A DNA stretch of 64,000 bases from Winogradskyella aurantia (GTDB lineage Bacteria; Bacteroidota; Bacteroidia; Flavobacteriales; Flavobacteriaceae): NCBI RefSeq assembly GCF_002266855.1, contig NZ_NGJN01000007.1, positions 124,001-188,000 on the forward strand, written 5' to 3'. This document shows positions 1-9,900 of this stretch, one piece after another. The position numbers and the translations under genes are program-made. Each line of letters starts with the position of its first letter. Position 1 is the stretch's first letter. A model generated the notes under the pieces. It ran no database searches and was not told the DNA's origin. It was given only the letters and a program-made list of their open reading frames with translations.

Positions 1-237
1 AGCACCAATGGCTTCTTGTTTAAAAGCGGGATTACTTGGACCACCAGTTTCTAGCTTACCAGACCATGTACCACCATTAGCAATAGTATTGTCAATTGAC
101 ACAGTGCCACCATTTTGAAACAATAGCCATCCGGTGTCATCTCCTGTTTCAAAATCGCCATTTATTGCTATTTCTGTTTGAGAAAAAGACACTAAGGTCA
201 TCGCAAACATAAAAATCGATAAAGTAATTTTTTTCAT
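1..237 (-). CDS. Secreted carbohydrate-binding-type protein (N-terminal part)
   Basis: The first 79 codons of a minus-strand gene that runs off the left edge. The start ATG is at 235-237. The first 19 or so residues are a clear signal peptide (MKKITLSIFMFAMTLVSFSQ) with a type I cleavage site and no lipobox. The mature part begins with a motif of the form NGDFETGDDTGW, typical of the first strand of CBM4/9-like beta-sandwich modules that bind glucans. A catalytic domain may follow beyond the edge. It lies downstream of a GH17 gene in the same orientation, so it probably belongs to the beta-glucan locus. The binding role is inferred from the opening motif only. Confidence 0.6.
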   Translation of the reverse strand, partial: MKKITLSIFMFAMTLVSFSQTEIAINGDFETGDDTGWLLFQNGGTVSIDNTIANGGTWSGKLETGGPSNPAFKQEAIGA

Positions 238-367
238 AAATTGTTGTTTTTAATTAATATTTGGCTCAATATACAGATTTTATCATAGAACTAGCAGCTC
301 TACACCACTACACCACCTATACATTAGCGGTGTTTACGTTAAAATTTAAGTTTCTATGAATCGTTTT

Positions 368-1285
368 CTAGTATTTTAACTTTTCATCCTTATCCCAAAT
401 CCCCCAATAGGCACCCACATCACCTTCATCACCAACTTTCCAGGATTCATCAAAAGAAGAGAAGTAAAAACAATCAATATCTGCCTTTTGACACCAAAGT
501 TGGGTATTGATAAAGTACTTCAAAAAGTTTTCATCAGACGGTTGAGCCGCTCCTAAATTTTCACCTTTACTTGGCCATCCTGTTTCAGAAATAATCACTT
601 TTTTTCCTTTCGCTGCTTGTAATACCTGACCATACATTTGTTGCATATGTGCCAAGGCATAATCTATATGACAGCTTTCCCAAAAAGGGTAACAATTAGT
701 AAGTATCACATCACAGAGCTCCGTTAAATCAGGATGCACAGAAAACTCATAATACGCGTCTACATAACTTACTGGAATCTCAGCAGGTATAGCAGCTCTA
801 ACTTCACGAATATGTTCTTTTAATTCTTCTAAAGGGATGTCATTTCTATACAATACTTCGTTTCCTACTGCAGCGATATCGACTAGTCCTTTATTCGCCA
901 AATCTATCAACGCATCAAGTTCTTGTCTATTTTTTTCTCTGTCATCTCCAATCCAAGCACCTACTAGGGTCTTAATTCCCAATTCTTTTGCCACTTTTGG
1001 CACAAACTCATTACCTTCAATACACGAAAAAGAGCGAATCCACTTGGTGTGTGGTTTTAATATTTTCATTCGTCTCATGACCTGAGCCTCTGTGATATTA
1101 TCACCGGGTTGCTGACCATCTTCATACATACTAAAGCAAAGACCAGACATGCCCCCTTTAACTATTTTACGAAAAAGCTTTACGAGCTCATTTCTTGATA
1201 GTCCTTTGGTATGATTATGTTCATCCAGAGAAGCTAAGAATTTTTTATACTCCTCGGTTAATAAATTTTCCTTTCTGTAAGACAT
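368..1285 (-). CDS. GH17 beta-1,3-glucanase family protein, cytoplasmic
   Basis: A 305-residue GH17 enzyme (clan GH-A TIM barrel), which acts on beta-1,3-glucan or its oligosaccharides. Two diagnostic motifs are visible: AAVGNEV with the likely acid/base Glu143, and IISETGWPS with the likely nucleophile Glu234. No signal peptide or lipobox is present, so the enzyme should be cytoplasmic, acting on imported oligosaccharides. It is shorter than the two GH17 genes at 4402-6893 and clearly diverged from them, with closer likeness to the classical GH17 ETGWPS form. A 169-base gap separates it from the transporter gene, so it may have its own promoter. Some GH17 members are transglycosylases, so hydrolysis is not proven. 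Confidence 0.9.
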   Translation of the reverse strand: MSYRKENLLTEEYKKFLASLDEHNHTKGLSRNELVKLFRKIVKGGMSGLCFSMYEDGQQPGDNITEAQVMRRMKILKPHTKWIRSFSCIEGNEFVPKVAKELGIKTLVGAWIGDDREKNRQELDALIDLANKGLVDIAAVGNEVLYRNDIPLEELKEHIREVRAAIPAEIPVSYVDAYYEFSVHPDLTELCDVILTNCYPFWESCHIDYALAHMQQMYGQVLQAAKGKKVIISETGWPSKGENLGAAQPSDENFLKYFINTQLWCQKADIDCFYFSSFDESWKVGDEGDVGAYWGIWDKDEKLKY

Positions 1286-1454
1286 AGCTAACTAAATTTT
1301 AAATGTTTGCAATTTTAAACATATAGGTGCCTATTTGCAACTGTTTCCTTAATTCTTATCGAATAATTGAATGTTAAATAATACAATTTTATAACTTAAC
1401 TCGTTTTTAAAGCTGATTACCGAAATTAATTAGCTTGTCCTCCGATTTTGCACT

Positions 1455-2885
1455 TTATAATTCACCTCTTCTCGCAACAAGTTCTGCTTTTATTTCTCGA
1501 GCTCTTTCTTCACTTAAACTGTATTTCCACATCACCAACATAGCTATGCCTGCCGTTAGTACAGGTATAACAATATCTGCAATTCGCAAATTAGTCATGG
1601 TCTCTGCAGTTTGTGTTGGCGCATCTGAAATAAAACCTACTAGTTTTAAGACAAAGCCTTGCAGAACAAGAGCTAATGCCTGACCCATTTTTACCATCCA
1701 CCAGTAAATGGCTCCGAAGGTGCCTTCCTTTCGCGGCATACCGTTTTCTAACTCATCAAGATCGCATACGTCGGCTGTCATACTCATCATAAGCGTAAAT
1801 AGACCTCCAAGTCCGAATGCCATAAACGGTATAGGCATAAACATTAGCCATGGATTACCAGGATCAAAACCCCACCATTTTAAAATATAGCCTATAATTG
1901 AAATGGCCGTTGAAATAAGAAAGGCATTCCTTTTACCGTATTTATCTGCTATTTTTGATATAATTGGAATAACCGCAAAAGCTGTTACTACAGCTGTTAT
2001 AGTGGAAAACCAGGCCGGCCAGTTGCCCGCAGCGGCAAAATCGCCGTTAAACATATAATAAACAATAATAAAGAAACTGAAAGATGCTACTAATTGAAAG
2101 CCATTAAAGACTAAAAATGTTGCACCGCACAACTTCATAAAAGGCCTGCTCTTAGAGACTTCAACAATTCCTTTAAATAGATCCTTTAAATTAGCACCTA
2201 ATGACTTTAAGGTGATTTCCTTTCTGTTTTCCATATTGGCGGCATCCATTCCTCTACAAAAGATAGCGGGTAGCACCCCTAGGATAAGACATACAGCTCC
2301 TACCATTATTGAAAGTTGCCTCACCCCAATGGCTTGTGTAGCAAATAAGTCTTCATCTGCAATAAGTACCCAAAACCACGGCACAATCATCCATGCGATT
2401 TGTCCTATGGTCTGCGAAAACGCCATTAATCGAGTTCTTTCATTATAGTCTGAGGTCATTTCGTAACCTAAACCAACTAATGGTGTAGCAAACATGGTAT
2501 TCCCTACTAGGAATATCATAGAGAAAATAAGAAAGTACCAAAAATTATAATTCTGGGAGTTATCTGCATCTAATTGCCATAACAGGGCGAATAGTACACC
2601 GCTTAATATAGCTCCTACAAAAATATAAGGTCTCCGACGTCCCCATTTCGACTTGGTGTTATCTGATATAAAACCCATTATAGGGTCGGTAATCGCATCG
2701 AAAATTCTTGGCAGTCCACCTAGCAAACCTGCTAAAACTGGGTCCATACCAAAGGCTGTAAGAAGGAAGAACATGAATATCCCTAGGGCTCCTGGCAATA
2801 AATTAAGAACTAGGTGTCCTGCTCCAAATGCTGCCTTCTGGCCTAAAGGGACCTTATCTTTTGCAGCGGTTTTAATCTTTGACAT
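1455..2885 (-). CDS. GPH-family (MelB-like) MFS sugar:cation symporter
   Basis: A 476-residue inner-membrane transporter with about 12 hydrophobic segments. The N-terminal half carries the hallmark of glycoside-pentoside-hexuronide:cation symporters, a DP-x-x-G-x-x-SD-x-T-x-S-x-x-GRRRP loop at about residues 66-86. Placed 11 bases after the GH30 gene and in the same operon as cytoplasmic glucanases and a phosphorylase, it probably brings gluco-oligosaccharides or glucose from the periplasm into the cytoplasm. The exact substrate cannot be read from the sequence. Confidence 0.88.
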   Translation of the reverse strand: MSKIKTAAKDKVPLGQKAAFGAGHLVLNLLPGALGIFMFFLLTAFGMDPVLAGLLGGLPRIFDAITDPIMGFISDNTKSKWGRRRPYIFVGAILSGVLFALLWQLDADNSQNYNFWYFLIFSMIFLVGNTMFATPLVGLGYEMTSDYNERTRLMAFSQTIGQIAWMIVPWFWVLIADEDLFATQAIGVRQLSIMVGAVCLILGVLPAIFCRGMDAANMENRKEITLKSLGANLKDLFKGIVEVSKSRPFMKLCGATFLVFNGFQLVASFSFFIIVYYMFNGDFAAAGNWPAWFSTITAVVTAFAVIPIISKIADKYGKRNAFLISTAISIIGYILKWWGFDPGNPWLMFMPIPFMAFGLGGLFTLMMSMTADVCDLDELENGMPRKEGTFGAIYWWMVKMGQALALVLQGFVLKLVGFISDAPTQTAETMTNLRIADIVIPVLTAGIAMLVMWKYSLSEERAREIKAELVARRGEL

Positions 2886-2896
2886 AATTTTAGTTT

Positions 2897-4390
2897 TTAA
2901 TTAGTAGGTATGATTATCGTTTGAATAGCTTGGCCATTTATAGTAATACTTACTGACTCATTTTTTAGATTTAAGTTGAAATTTTTAGGTGCAACACCCT
3001 CATTAAAAAGCACTACTGCTATAGACCCATCTGGATTTTTAGCAGCCGCAACCATAAGGTCTTTATCCGCGTTTTCAACACCAATAACTTCTGCGCCTGG
3101 CCTTATGAATTTGCTGAAATGCGCCATGGTGAAGTATAAAGGAGTAAAATAAACTTCATCTGAATCAGGGTCTACGATAACAGGAGCTATACACCAATTT
3201 TTAAACCAATTTGGACCTCCTTGTTTATCTAAAACCATGTTCCAATCTACCCAACCGTCTACCCAATTATTTAAACATCCAATGATATCTCTTGCATAAC
3301 GATTAACAGGTGCATATTTTGGGTGTAAGTGCTTATCTTTTTCAGGTGCCCAATCCCAACCCCAATCTGTGGCCTCTTTTTTCCAGTACCAGGCATCATC
3401 TTGCCAAACAGGAACTTCAGCATCAACACATGCCTCTGACTGAATCAATAGTTTGTTAGGCGCTTTGTTGTGAGCATACTGCAATTCTTCTGGGAAATAA
3501 TCAAATGTACTGGCATACCAATGAATGGCCGTTCCATCAAAGTATTTTGATGTGGCTTCATTTTTGAATTGGGAATCTACCCATTCTTTTAAATGTTCTC
3601 TATTTTGGTCATAGCCTAAAATTTTTAAATCACCTTTCCCGTCCGCTTCCAACTTAGGGCCTAAATGGCTCATAACAAAGTTGGTCATTTCATCTGGCGA
3701 GAAATGCATACTTTCCCAATTATTACCATTTCCAAGAGGTTCATTTTCTACAGTGAAACCCCAAATATCTATACCTTCAGCTTTATAGGCATCCACATAT
3801 TTTGAGAAAAATAATGCCCAAGTATCGTAATATTCTGGTAGTAATTTGCCTCCTACGTAGTTATTATTGTCTTTCATCCATGGTGGTGCCGTCCATGGGG
3901 AACCAAATATTTTAAAGCCTTCTTTTGAGGCTGCCATAGCATCCTTGATAAAAGGTATTAAATCATCTTTATCCTCTTGGATGGTAAAATGTTCTAATTC
4001 TTTATCGCCCTCAACCGGTGCATAAGAATATTGACCTAATGAAAAATCACAAGAATTCATATGTGTGCGTGTTAAGGAATACGCAGCACCAGATTCTCCA
4101 AAATAAGCTTCAATTATTTTCGCTCTGTTTTCCTCACCCATCTTATTTAATAAGTACGCTGACGCTTCTGTAAACGCACCACCAAATCCTGTTATAGTTT
4201 GATATTTCTTTGCTGGATTTAAGATGATTGTTGATGCTTTCTTTGAATCTTTAAATTCTGTTACGCGTGTTAACTTATTACCACTTGCAGAAGTTTCATA
4301 AACCTCTACATTTAAACGATCTTGTTTTTGAGTACAACCCATCATTATAAAGACTAAAAAAAAAGACAAAACATATTGAATAACCTTCAT
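2897..4390 (-). CDS. GH30 family glycosidase, periplasmic lipoprotein (beta-1,6-glucan debranching)
   Basis: A 497-residue lipoprotein (lipobox ending MMGC, Cys19) of the GH30 family. The acid/base Glu217 sits in FTVENEP and the nucleophile Glu319 in LLIQSEAC. Further GH30 landmarks are TGFGGAFTEA near residue 67 and GSPWTAPPWMK near 163. Known GH30 enzymes in marine laminarin loci remove beta-1,6-linked glucose side chains, which fits this setting. The residues after the lipid Cys (TQKQ) lack acidic surface-export residues, so a periplasmic-facing location is likely. It lies 11 bases from both neighbours, in an operon with GH17 and the symporter. Substrate specificity is inferred from context. 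Confidence 0.9.
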   Translation of the reverse strand: MKVIQYVLSFFLVFIMMGCTQKQDRLNVEVYETSASGNKLTRVTEFKDSKKASTIILNPAKKYQTITGFGGAFTEASAYLLNKMGEENRAKIIEAYFGESGAAYSLTRTHMNSCDFSLGQYSYAPVEGDKELEHFTIQEDKDDLIPFIKDAMAASKEGFKIFGSPWTAPPWMKDNNNYVGGKLLPEYYDTWALFFSKYVDAYKAEGIDIWGFTVENEPLGNGNNWESMHFSPDEMTNFVMSHLGPKLEADGKGDLKILGYDQNREHLKEWVDSQFKNEATSKYFDGTAIHWYASTFDYFPEELQYAHNKAPNKLLIQSEACVDAEVPVWQDDAWYWKKEATDWGWDWAPEKDKHLHPKYAPVNRYARDIIGCLNNWVDGWVDWNMVLDKQGGPNWFKNWCIAPVIVDPDSDEVYFTPLYFTMAHFSKFIRPGAEVIGVENADKDLMVAAAKNPDGSIAVVLFNEGVAPKNFNLNLKNESVSITINGQAIQTIIIPTN

Positions 4391-4401
4391 TTGCTTAATA
4401 T

Positions 4402-5700
4402 TTAATCTTCTTGCTCTGTTAAAATTTCATTCTCTGTTGGTGGCACCAATACATCTTTCATAAGTGCTTCCTTTTCACCATTGTAAGTTTTTGTAATGGG
4501 GTTTCCATTTCTGGATAATCCGTCAAAAATACCTTTATCAACCATATCCCAAAGGGCATATTTAGCCTTTCCTTCAACAGTAAATAATCCAAAGTGCTTT
4601 TCTGAATTCCCTGAATTATCTCCTCCTTTCCAAGGTTCATCAAAACCTTCAAAATAGAAACAAGACAATCCTGCCGCATTGGTCCAATCGCGCATTTGTT
4701 TGTAGTAAAGTGCTTCTTTATACTCATCGCATGCCTTAGACCCTTCAGGTCCATATTGCCCTGTTGATAAACTTGCCCAGCCTGTTTCCCCAATGTGTAT
4801 TGGTTTATTTACGCCCAGACTTTCCATGTACTTTTTAACACTTTCGTATTGACCTATAGCATATTCTTTTGCTCTTAGCATAGAGGCATCTATTTTCTCT
4901 ATATCCGTCATGTCTTCTTTAGCAAAAGGTTTTTCCCAAAATTCTGGTTGGTAATGTGTGTCATGCATTGGATAGGTATGCATGGATATGAAGTCTACAG
5001 CTTCTATTAATTTATTTAAATCTTCTACATGGTATTCCTCGCCACCACCTCCCCAAGAGGCGAAATTATCGGAACTCGTAATCCATAAATCTTGAGGCAA
5101 CTTTGCTTCTTTTTTTAAATCTTGCAGGTAATTCACCCACTTTAAGATGATACCTGGTTGCACGTAATAACTAGTGGCCCATTTAACCATAGCCTCATTT
5201 CCAACAGCAATTATTTTTATGACATCTGGATACTTATTAGTAAGTGCCACAGCTCTTTCAATTTCTAAGGCATTCTCTTCGCTCTCTTCGTTATGATTGG
5301 GCTCACCGTTTTCCCAGTTAAACGCATTTTTGCAGTCTATCCATACCCCTAACATCACATACATTTCAAAATTGGGATCGTCCTTCTTTAAATCACTAAT
5401 CACCTTTACTAAATTGGAAGCCTGTGGTTTGGTCAATTTATAGGTGCGAATAATTTTGACGCCCATTGCAGCTAACAATTTCATGTCGTCTTTAAGTTCG
5501 TCTAATGTTGGCTCAATACTATGATCGGCATATCTATACCCTCCATAGGACATTGCTAAATATTCTGGATTCCCCAAAATATCTTTTGCAGTCAATTGCT
5601 TGCTCTCCATTATTTCATTTTTAGCTTTTGAATTTTGATTACATGACAACATGAAAATTGAAATAATAGCTGTAAAAAAAATAGTTGTCTTCAATGTCAT
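4402..5700 (-). CDS. GH17 beta-1,3-glucanase, periplasmic lipoprotein
   Basis: A 432-residue GH17 enzyme with an N-terminal lipoprotein signal (FMLSC, Cys20). Catalytic motifs are AVGNEAM (Glu169, acid/base) and HIGETGWAS (Glu305, nucleophile). The gene at 5712-6893 encodes a close paralogue without the signal peptide, and the two share long stretches such as KDILGNP and the ETGWAS region. The residues after Cys20 are NQNSKAK, with no acidic run, which suggests retention in the periplasm. It would cut imported laminarin oligosaccharides there. It follows its paralogue by 11 bases and precedes GH30 by 11 bases. Confidence 0.92.
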   Translation of the reverse strand: MTLKTTIFFTAIISIFMLSCNQNSKAKNEIMESKQLTAKDILGNPEYLAMSYGGYRYADHSIEPTLDELKDDMKLLAAMGVKIIRTYKLTKPQASNLVKVISDLKKDDPNFEMYVMLGVWIDCKNAFNWENGEPNHNEESEENALEIERAVALTNKYPDVIKIIAVGNEAMVKWATSYYVQPGIILKWVNYLQDLKKEAKLPQDLWITSSDNFASWGGGGEEYHVEDLNKLIEAVDFISMHTYPMHDTHYQPEFWEKPFAKEDMTDIEKIDASMLRAKEYAIGQYESVKKYMESLGVNKPIHIGETGWASLSTGQYGPEGSKACDEYKEALYYKQMRDWTNAAGLSCFYFEGFDEPWKGGDNSGNSEKHFGLFTVEGKAKYALWDMVDKGIFDGLSRNGNPITKTYNGEKEALMKDVLVPPTENEILTEQED

Positions 5701-5711
5701 AATCTTTAACT

Positions 5712-6893
5712 TTAATGTTTAATAGGCGGAACTAATACATGTGGCATTAGCTCCTCTTTATTACCGTTATACGTTTTTGTTATAGGATTTCCATCTCGCG
5801 TTAAACCTTCGAAAACACCTTGGTCCACAAAATCCCATATAGGATATTTAGCCTTTCCTTCAACAGTGAATAATCCAAAATGATTTTCTGAACCTAGAGG
5901 ATTATGAACATCTTTCCATGGCTCATTAAAGGCTTCGAAATAAAAACAAGAAATCCCTGCTCCATTAGTCCAAGTGCGCATAAGTCTGTAAAATAAACCT
6001 TGCTTATATTCATCTGTGGCCTTTGAGCCCTTTGTGCCATATAAATCGTTAGACAAACTTGCCCAGCCTGTCTCTCCGATATGAATAGGCTTATTAGCAC
6101 CTACACTTTCCATGTACTTTTTTACGCCCTTATACTGGTCTTGCGAAAACTTAAGTGCTCGTTCCATCGCCATCTCTATTTTGGCTGCGTTAGGAACCCC
6201 TTCATGTTCTTTTGGAACACTCCAAAATTCAGGATTATAGTAAGAATTGTGATAAGGATAGGTATGCATGGAAATATAATCTACGGCATGTATTAGCTTT
6301 TCCAAATCCTCCGTATGATAATGAGTATCCCCACCACCCCAAGACGAAAAATCGTCGGAGCTCGTAATCCATAAATCCTTAGACAGTTTTTTCGACTTTT
6401 TTAAGTCTTGTAAATAATTGACCCATTTTAATATTACGACTGGCCGCACATAATAGCTTTTTGCCCACTCTACCATGGCCTCGTTCCCAACGGCTATGAC
6501 CTTCACTATATCCGGGTAAGTGTTGGCTAAATTTACAGCTCTTTTTATTTCTGCCTCGTTATCAGGACTCTCTGAGTCATGGTCTGGCAATTTATCGGTC
6601 CAAGCATTAAGACAATCAATCCAAGCACCTAGCATCACGTACATTTCGAAATCTGGGTCTTCATGTTTAAGCTCTGTAATGGCCTTCAAAACATTGGAAG
6701 CGTGCGGTAATTGTACGTTGTACGTTCTTAAAAATTTAATACCCATGGCGTACAACAGCCGTAAGTCATCTTTAATCTCTTGGATAGTAGGTTGAATGTC
6801 TCTCGACTTTTTGCGATAGCCTCCATACGATATGGCTAGGTAGTCTGGATTACCTAATATATCTTTTGCCGTTACCTTCTTATTTGTCTGCAT
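5712..6893 (-). CDS. GH17 beta-1,3-glucanase family protein, cytoplasmic paralogue
   Basis: A 393-residue GH17 enzyme, paralogous to the downstream lipoprotein, with Glu138 (AVGNEAM) and Glu274 (HIGETGWAS) as catalytic pair. It starts directly at MQTNKKVTAKDILGNP, so the mature-domain start aligns with residue 38 or so of the lipoprotein and there is no signal peptide. The enzyme is therefore expected in the cytoplasm, beside the phosphorylase encoded 95 bases upstream. The pair looks like a tandem duplication followed by loss or gain of an export signal. Activity on beta-1,3-gluco-oligosaccharides is inferred from family and context; transglycosylation remains possible. Confidence 0.9.
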   Translation of the reverse strand: MQTNKKVTAKDILGNPDYLAISYGGYRKKSRDIQPTIQEIKDDLRLLYAMGIKFLRTYNVQLPHASNVLKAITELKHEDPDFEMYVMLGAWIDCLNAWTDKLPDHDSESPDNEAEIKRAVNLANTYPDIVKVIAVGNEAMVEWAKSYYVRPVVILKWVNYLQDLKKSKKLSKDLWITSSDDFSSWGGGDTHYHTEDLEKLIHAVDYISMHTYPYHNSYYNPEFWSVPKEHEGVPNAAKIEMAMERALKFSQDQYKGVKKYMESVGANKPIHIGETGWASLSNDLYGTKGSKATDEYKQGLFYRLMRTWTNGAGISCFYFEAFNEPWKDVHNPLGSENHFGLFTVEGKAKYPIWDFVDQGVFEGLTRDGNPITKTYNGNKEELMPHVLVPPIKH

Positions 6894-6988
6894 TTGTTTT
6901 TAAGTTCGGGTTTTTAGTTACAATCACTTGTTTAACCCTAAATATTACTGTGATAATACTTGTTTTAATCTAATAAGCGGACTCACTT

Positions 6989-9900
6989 TTATTTTAAAAG
7001 GTCCTTAGTTATCCTAACATTTATTTTCTCAACTGAACCTAATCTTTCAAAAATCTCATAGCTTAAATCCTCAGTTAAATAAAGGCCATCAGTTGTTGTG
7101 GTATCCCCATTTGAATGGGTCATCTCAATTTCGTTTTTTGTGCTCATTTGATATACTATAGGAACCTGGCAATAGGTAAATCCTAGAGATTCCTTTTCCA
7201 TTTGAATACGTTTTGTAGTATTTAATACATCAATATATTCAAAACTGGTCTTTTCAGTAAAAAACTCTTCTTTTCGTAATAAGCATGGATTAAAGAACAG
7301 TTTTCCCTGTTCTACAACTATTCCTAATTCCCCAAAACGACTTAAAATATCTTCTTTTACTTGACCTGTCATACCCGGTTGTTGCGCGCCCTTGCCAAAC
7401 GGCGTGTGGGAATAAGGATCTGTTGGGAAGGCACCGTATAGTTTAGGCGATTTATGAACACCTATACCTTCATTTATTTCATAATAATGCTCTAACAATT
7501 TACCGACTACAACTTCGCTTGCGTCTTCTTTAATAGCTGTGAGACAACATTCTAATACCGCCAACTGCAGTTTAGACACCATATGCCAATATATAGAACC
7601 CAAACCTTCATACCCGTAAAACGTTCCAGAGCGACCTGTGAAGGCCTTATGGTTGAATACCTTTTCAAAAATCTTTAGTATGTTTTGGCTTTCCTCCTGT
7701 ACAAGCTTCGAGTATTTGGAGTCCTGTAAGTCGTTAAGCGCTGCTTTTACATCTCCAGCATTTTTAAAATTACCATTAAAATGATAATCGTTGTTGATAT
7801 CTTTTACTATAATCCGTGAATTACCATCTGCAACCAAGTTTTTTAACAGAACCGAACTCACGACGTCTTCAGCTGGAATATTATTTCTTTCCATGAAGCC
7901 TTTAAGCTCCTTATTAGGATAAAGGATATAACTGTATTGATCTTTTCTAAAGAGCTCACTTTGTTTTAATGCATCTAGAACTTCGAGATTTTCCTCAGGC
8001 CGCAAATATCCAGAACTTAATACCGCCACTTGGCCCTCAAGCATTTCATCCAAGTAAGAGATAGATACTGTATTATCATCTTCAACCGTCATTAGATTAT
8101 AGGCATGATACATACCATCGCCTCTTTTGTTTGCATTAATAGAATGTTCTAAATGCTGTAAAGCTGATGCTACAAATTCCTTGATATCATTTAAATCTAC
8201 TGGGGATTTCTCTCCAGAAAAGGCAGAATGATATATAGCCGTTCTGTAATTACTACCGGCAGAGCCTAAAGCATCCATTATTTCCTTTCTCTGTTGATCA
8301 CTTATAGGACCTGTAAGTAAATTTAAATTGGTCTCTAATGCCGTCTTTACAGCGTTGAAAAATACAATCAATTCATTAGATAGATAGACTTTTTGTGTAT
8401 TTGATTCTTGAAAAACCCCTTCAAAAAACTTTAAAAAACGTCTCAGGTAGTAAAGGGTTACCATAGAGACCCCATTTCCAACCAGGGCGTTATTGGCGTC
8501 ATTCCATTCTGGACGCTGTGTATTCATCCAAATACCACCTTCTGGGATAAAGTTAGAAAGTTTCGCAAGGGTAGTAACTAAAATTTTCTCTATAAAATTA
8601 GATCTAACAATACTTCCATCGGCATATTGTAACAATGCACCATCAGCTCCCAGTTTCTTCCTTTTAGACCTAATAGTTGAATCAGATTTTTCGTCAAATT
8701 CTATGGTATCCTTAGGGTTTTTAAGCAAGTCCTCATACGCTTTTATTCTATAAGGAACATTAGCATAAACGAAAATATCCTTACTAAATAAACCTTCCAA
8801 CTTACCAGGTTGGTGATTTTCAATAAACTCTAAAAATTTTAGTAGATAAATAATTTGATGGTCACCCCAATACCCAATGTAAGACCACGGATCGTCTGGC
8901 TCAATGATTTCCCAATCAAACCCGTCTTTGGTTACTCTGTAAGGATTATAACCATCAAACGTAGTGGCATTCAGGAATTTAAGAATCATATTCTCAATAT
9001 ACTCAGGATAAGAATGCACTAATGCCTCCCAATTCTGAAAGATATCCCTCCAGTTTCCTTCGTAATCCAAAATTTTAGTACCATCTACCTCACTTCTCGT
9101 ATTTATAGAGAATTTGTTCCACGGTCGACTAGGATCCCCATGTCGGCGGCTAAACTTTAGAGGCATGTATTCAAGAATCAAACGGCAGAAATCTTGGTCT
9201 TTACTGGCATTAGCTATGTTCTTGAGTTCTTGAAGCTCAATTTTTTCCGGTAAGTCATTTAATATACTGGCATTTAACTCTGCAACGGATTTGTTGGCCG
9301 TTAATAGATATTTTTTTAAATCCCACTTTTCTATGGTATAGCCGTCATCGAAAATACCACCACGCATTATATTGAAAAGCGTATTTGAGAAGTGTCTTGT
9401 ATCTCTCAAGTTATCAGAGGTCTTCTGTAAACCATCTGACGCCGCCACCAATTTAATGAGCTTCTCGGTACCTAGCTTAACATTATCGTTTATCTTGTCT
9501 GGTAATGCCCTATCTTCATTAATAGCCTTAGAAATTTCAGCTATGTCCGAATGGTTTTGGTTTACATTAGACACAATTATCCATTCCTTTTGGGATTGAC
9601 TTTTTAATGTTATTTGAGAATTTACAAAATAAGCACCTTTTTCAGCCTTAATGTCGGTTTCTTGTTGAATTTCTTTAAACTGTCTGAATCTATCAAGTTG
9701 GAGTGAGGATAACAGGTATTTAGGACTGTCCATACCCAACGACCAAGCTATATTAGCCTTTAAAGCTTCGCTGGGCTCGGCCTTGTCCACAATTATGGCA
9801 CTTAAAGCGAAAATACCAAGTCCTGACTCTTTAACTAATTCCGTTCTTTTATACGCATCTACCAAGTTGCTACTAGCATTTTGTAGCGCACTGCTTACGC

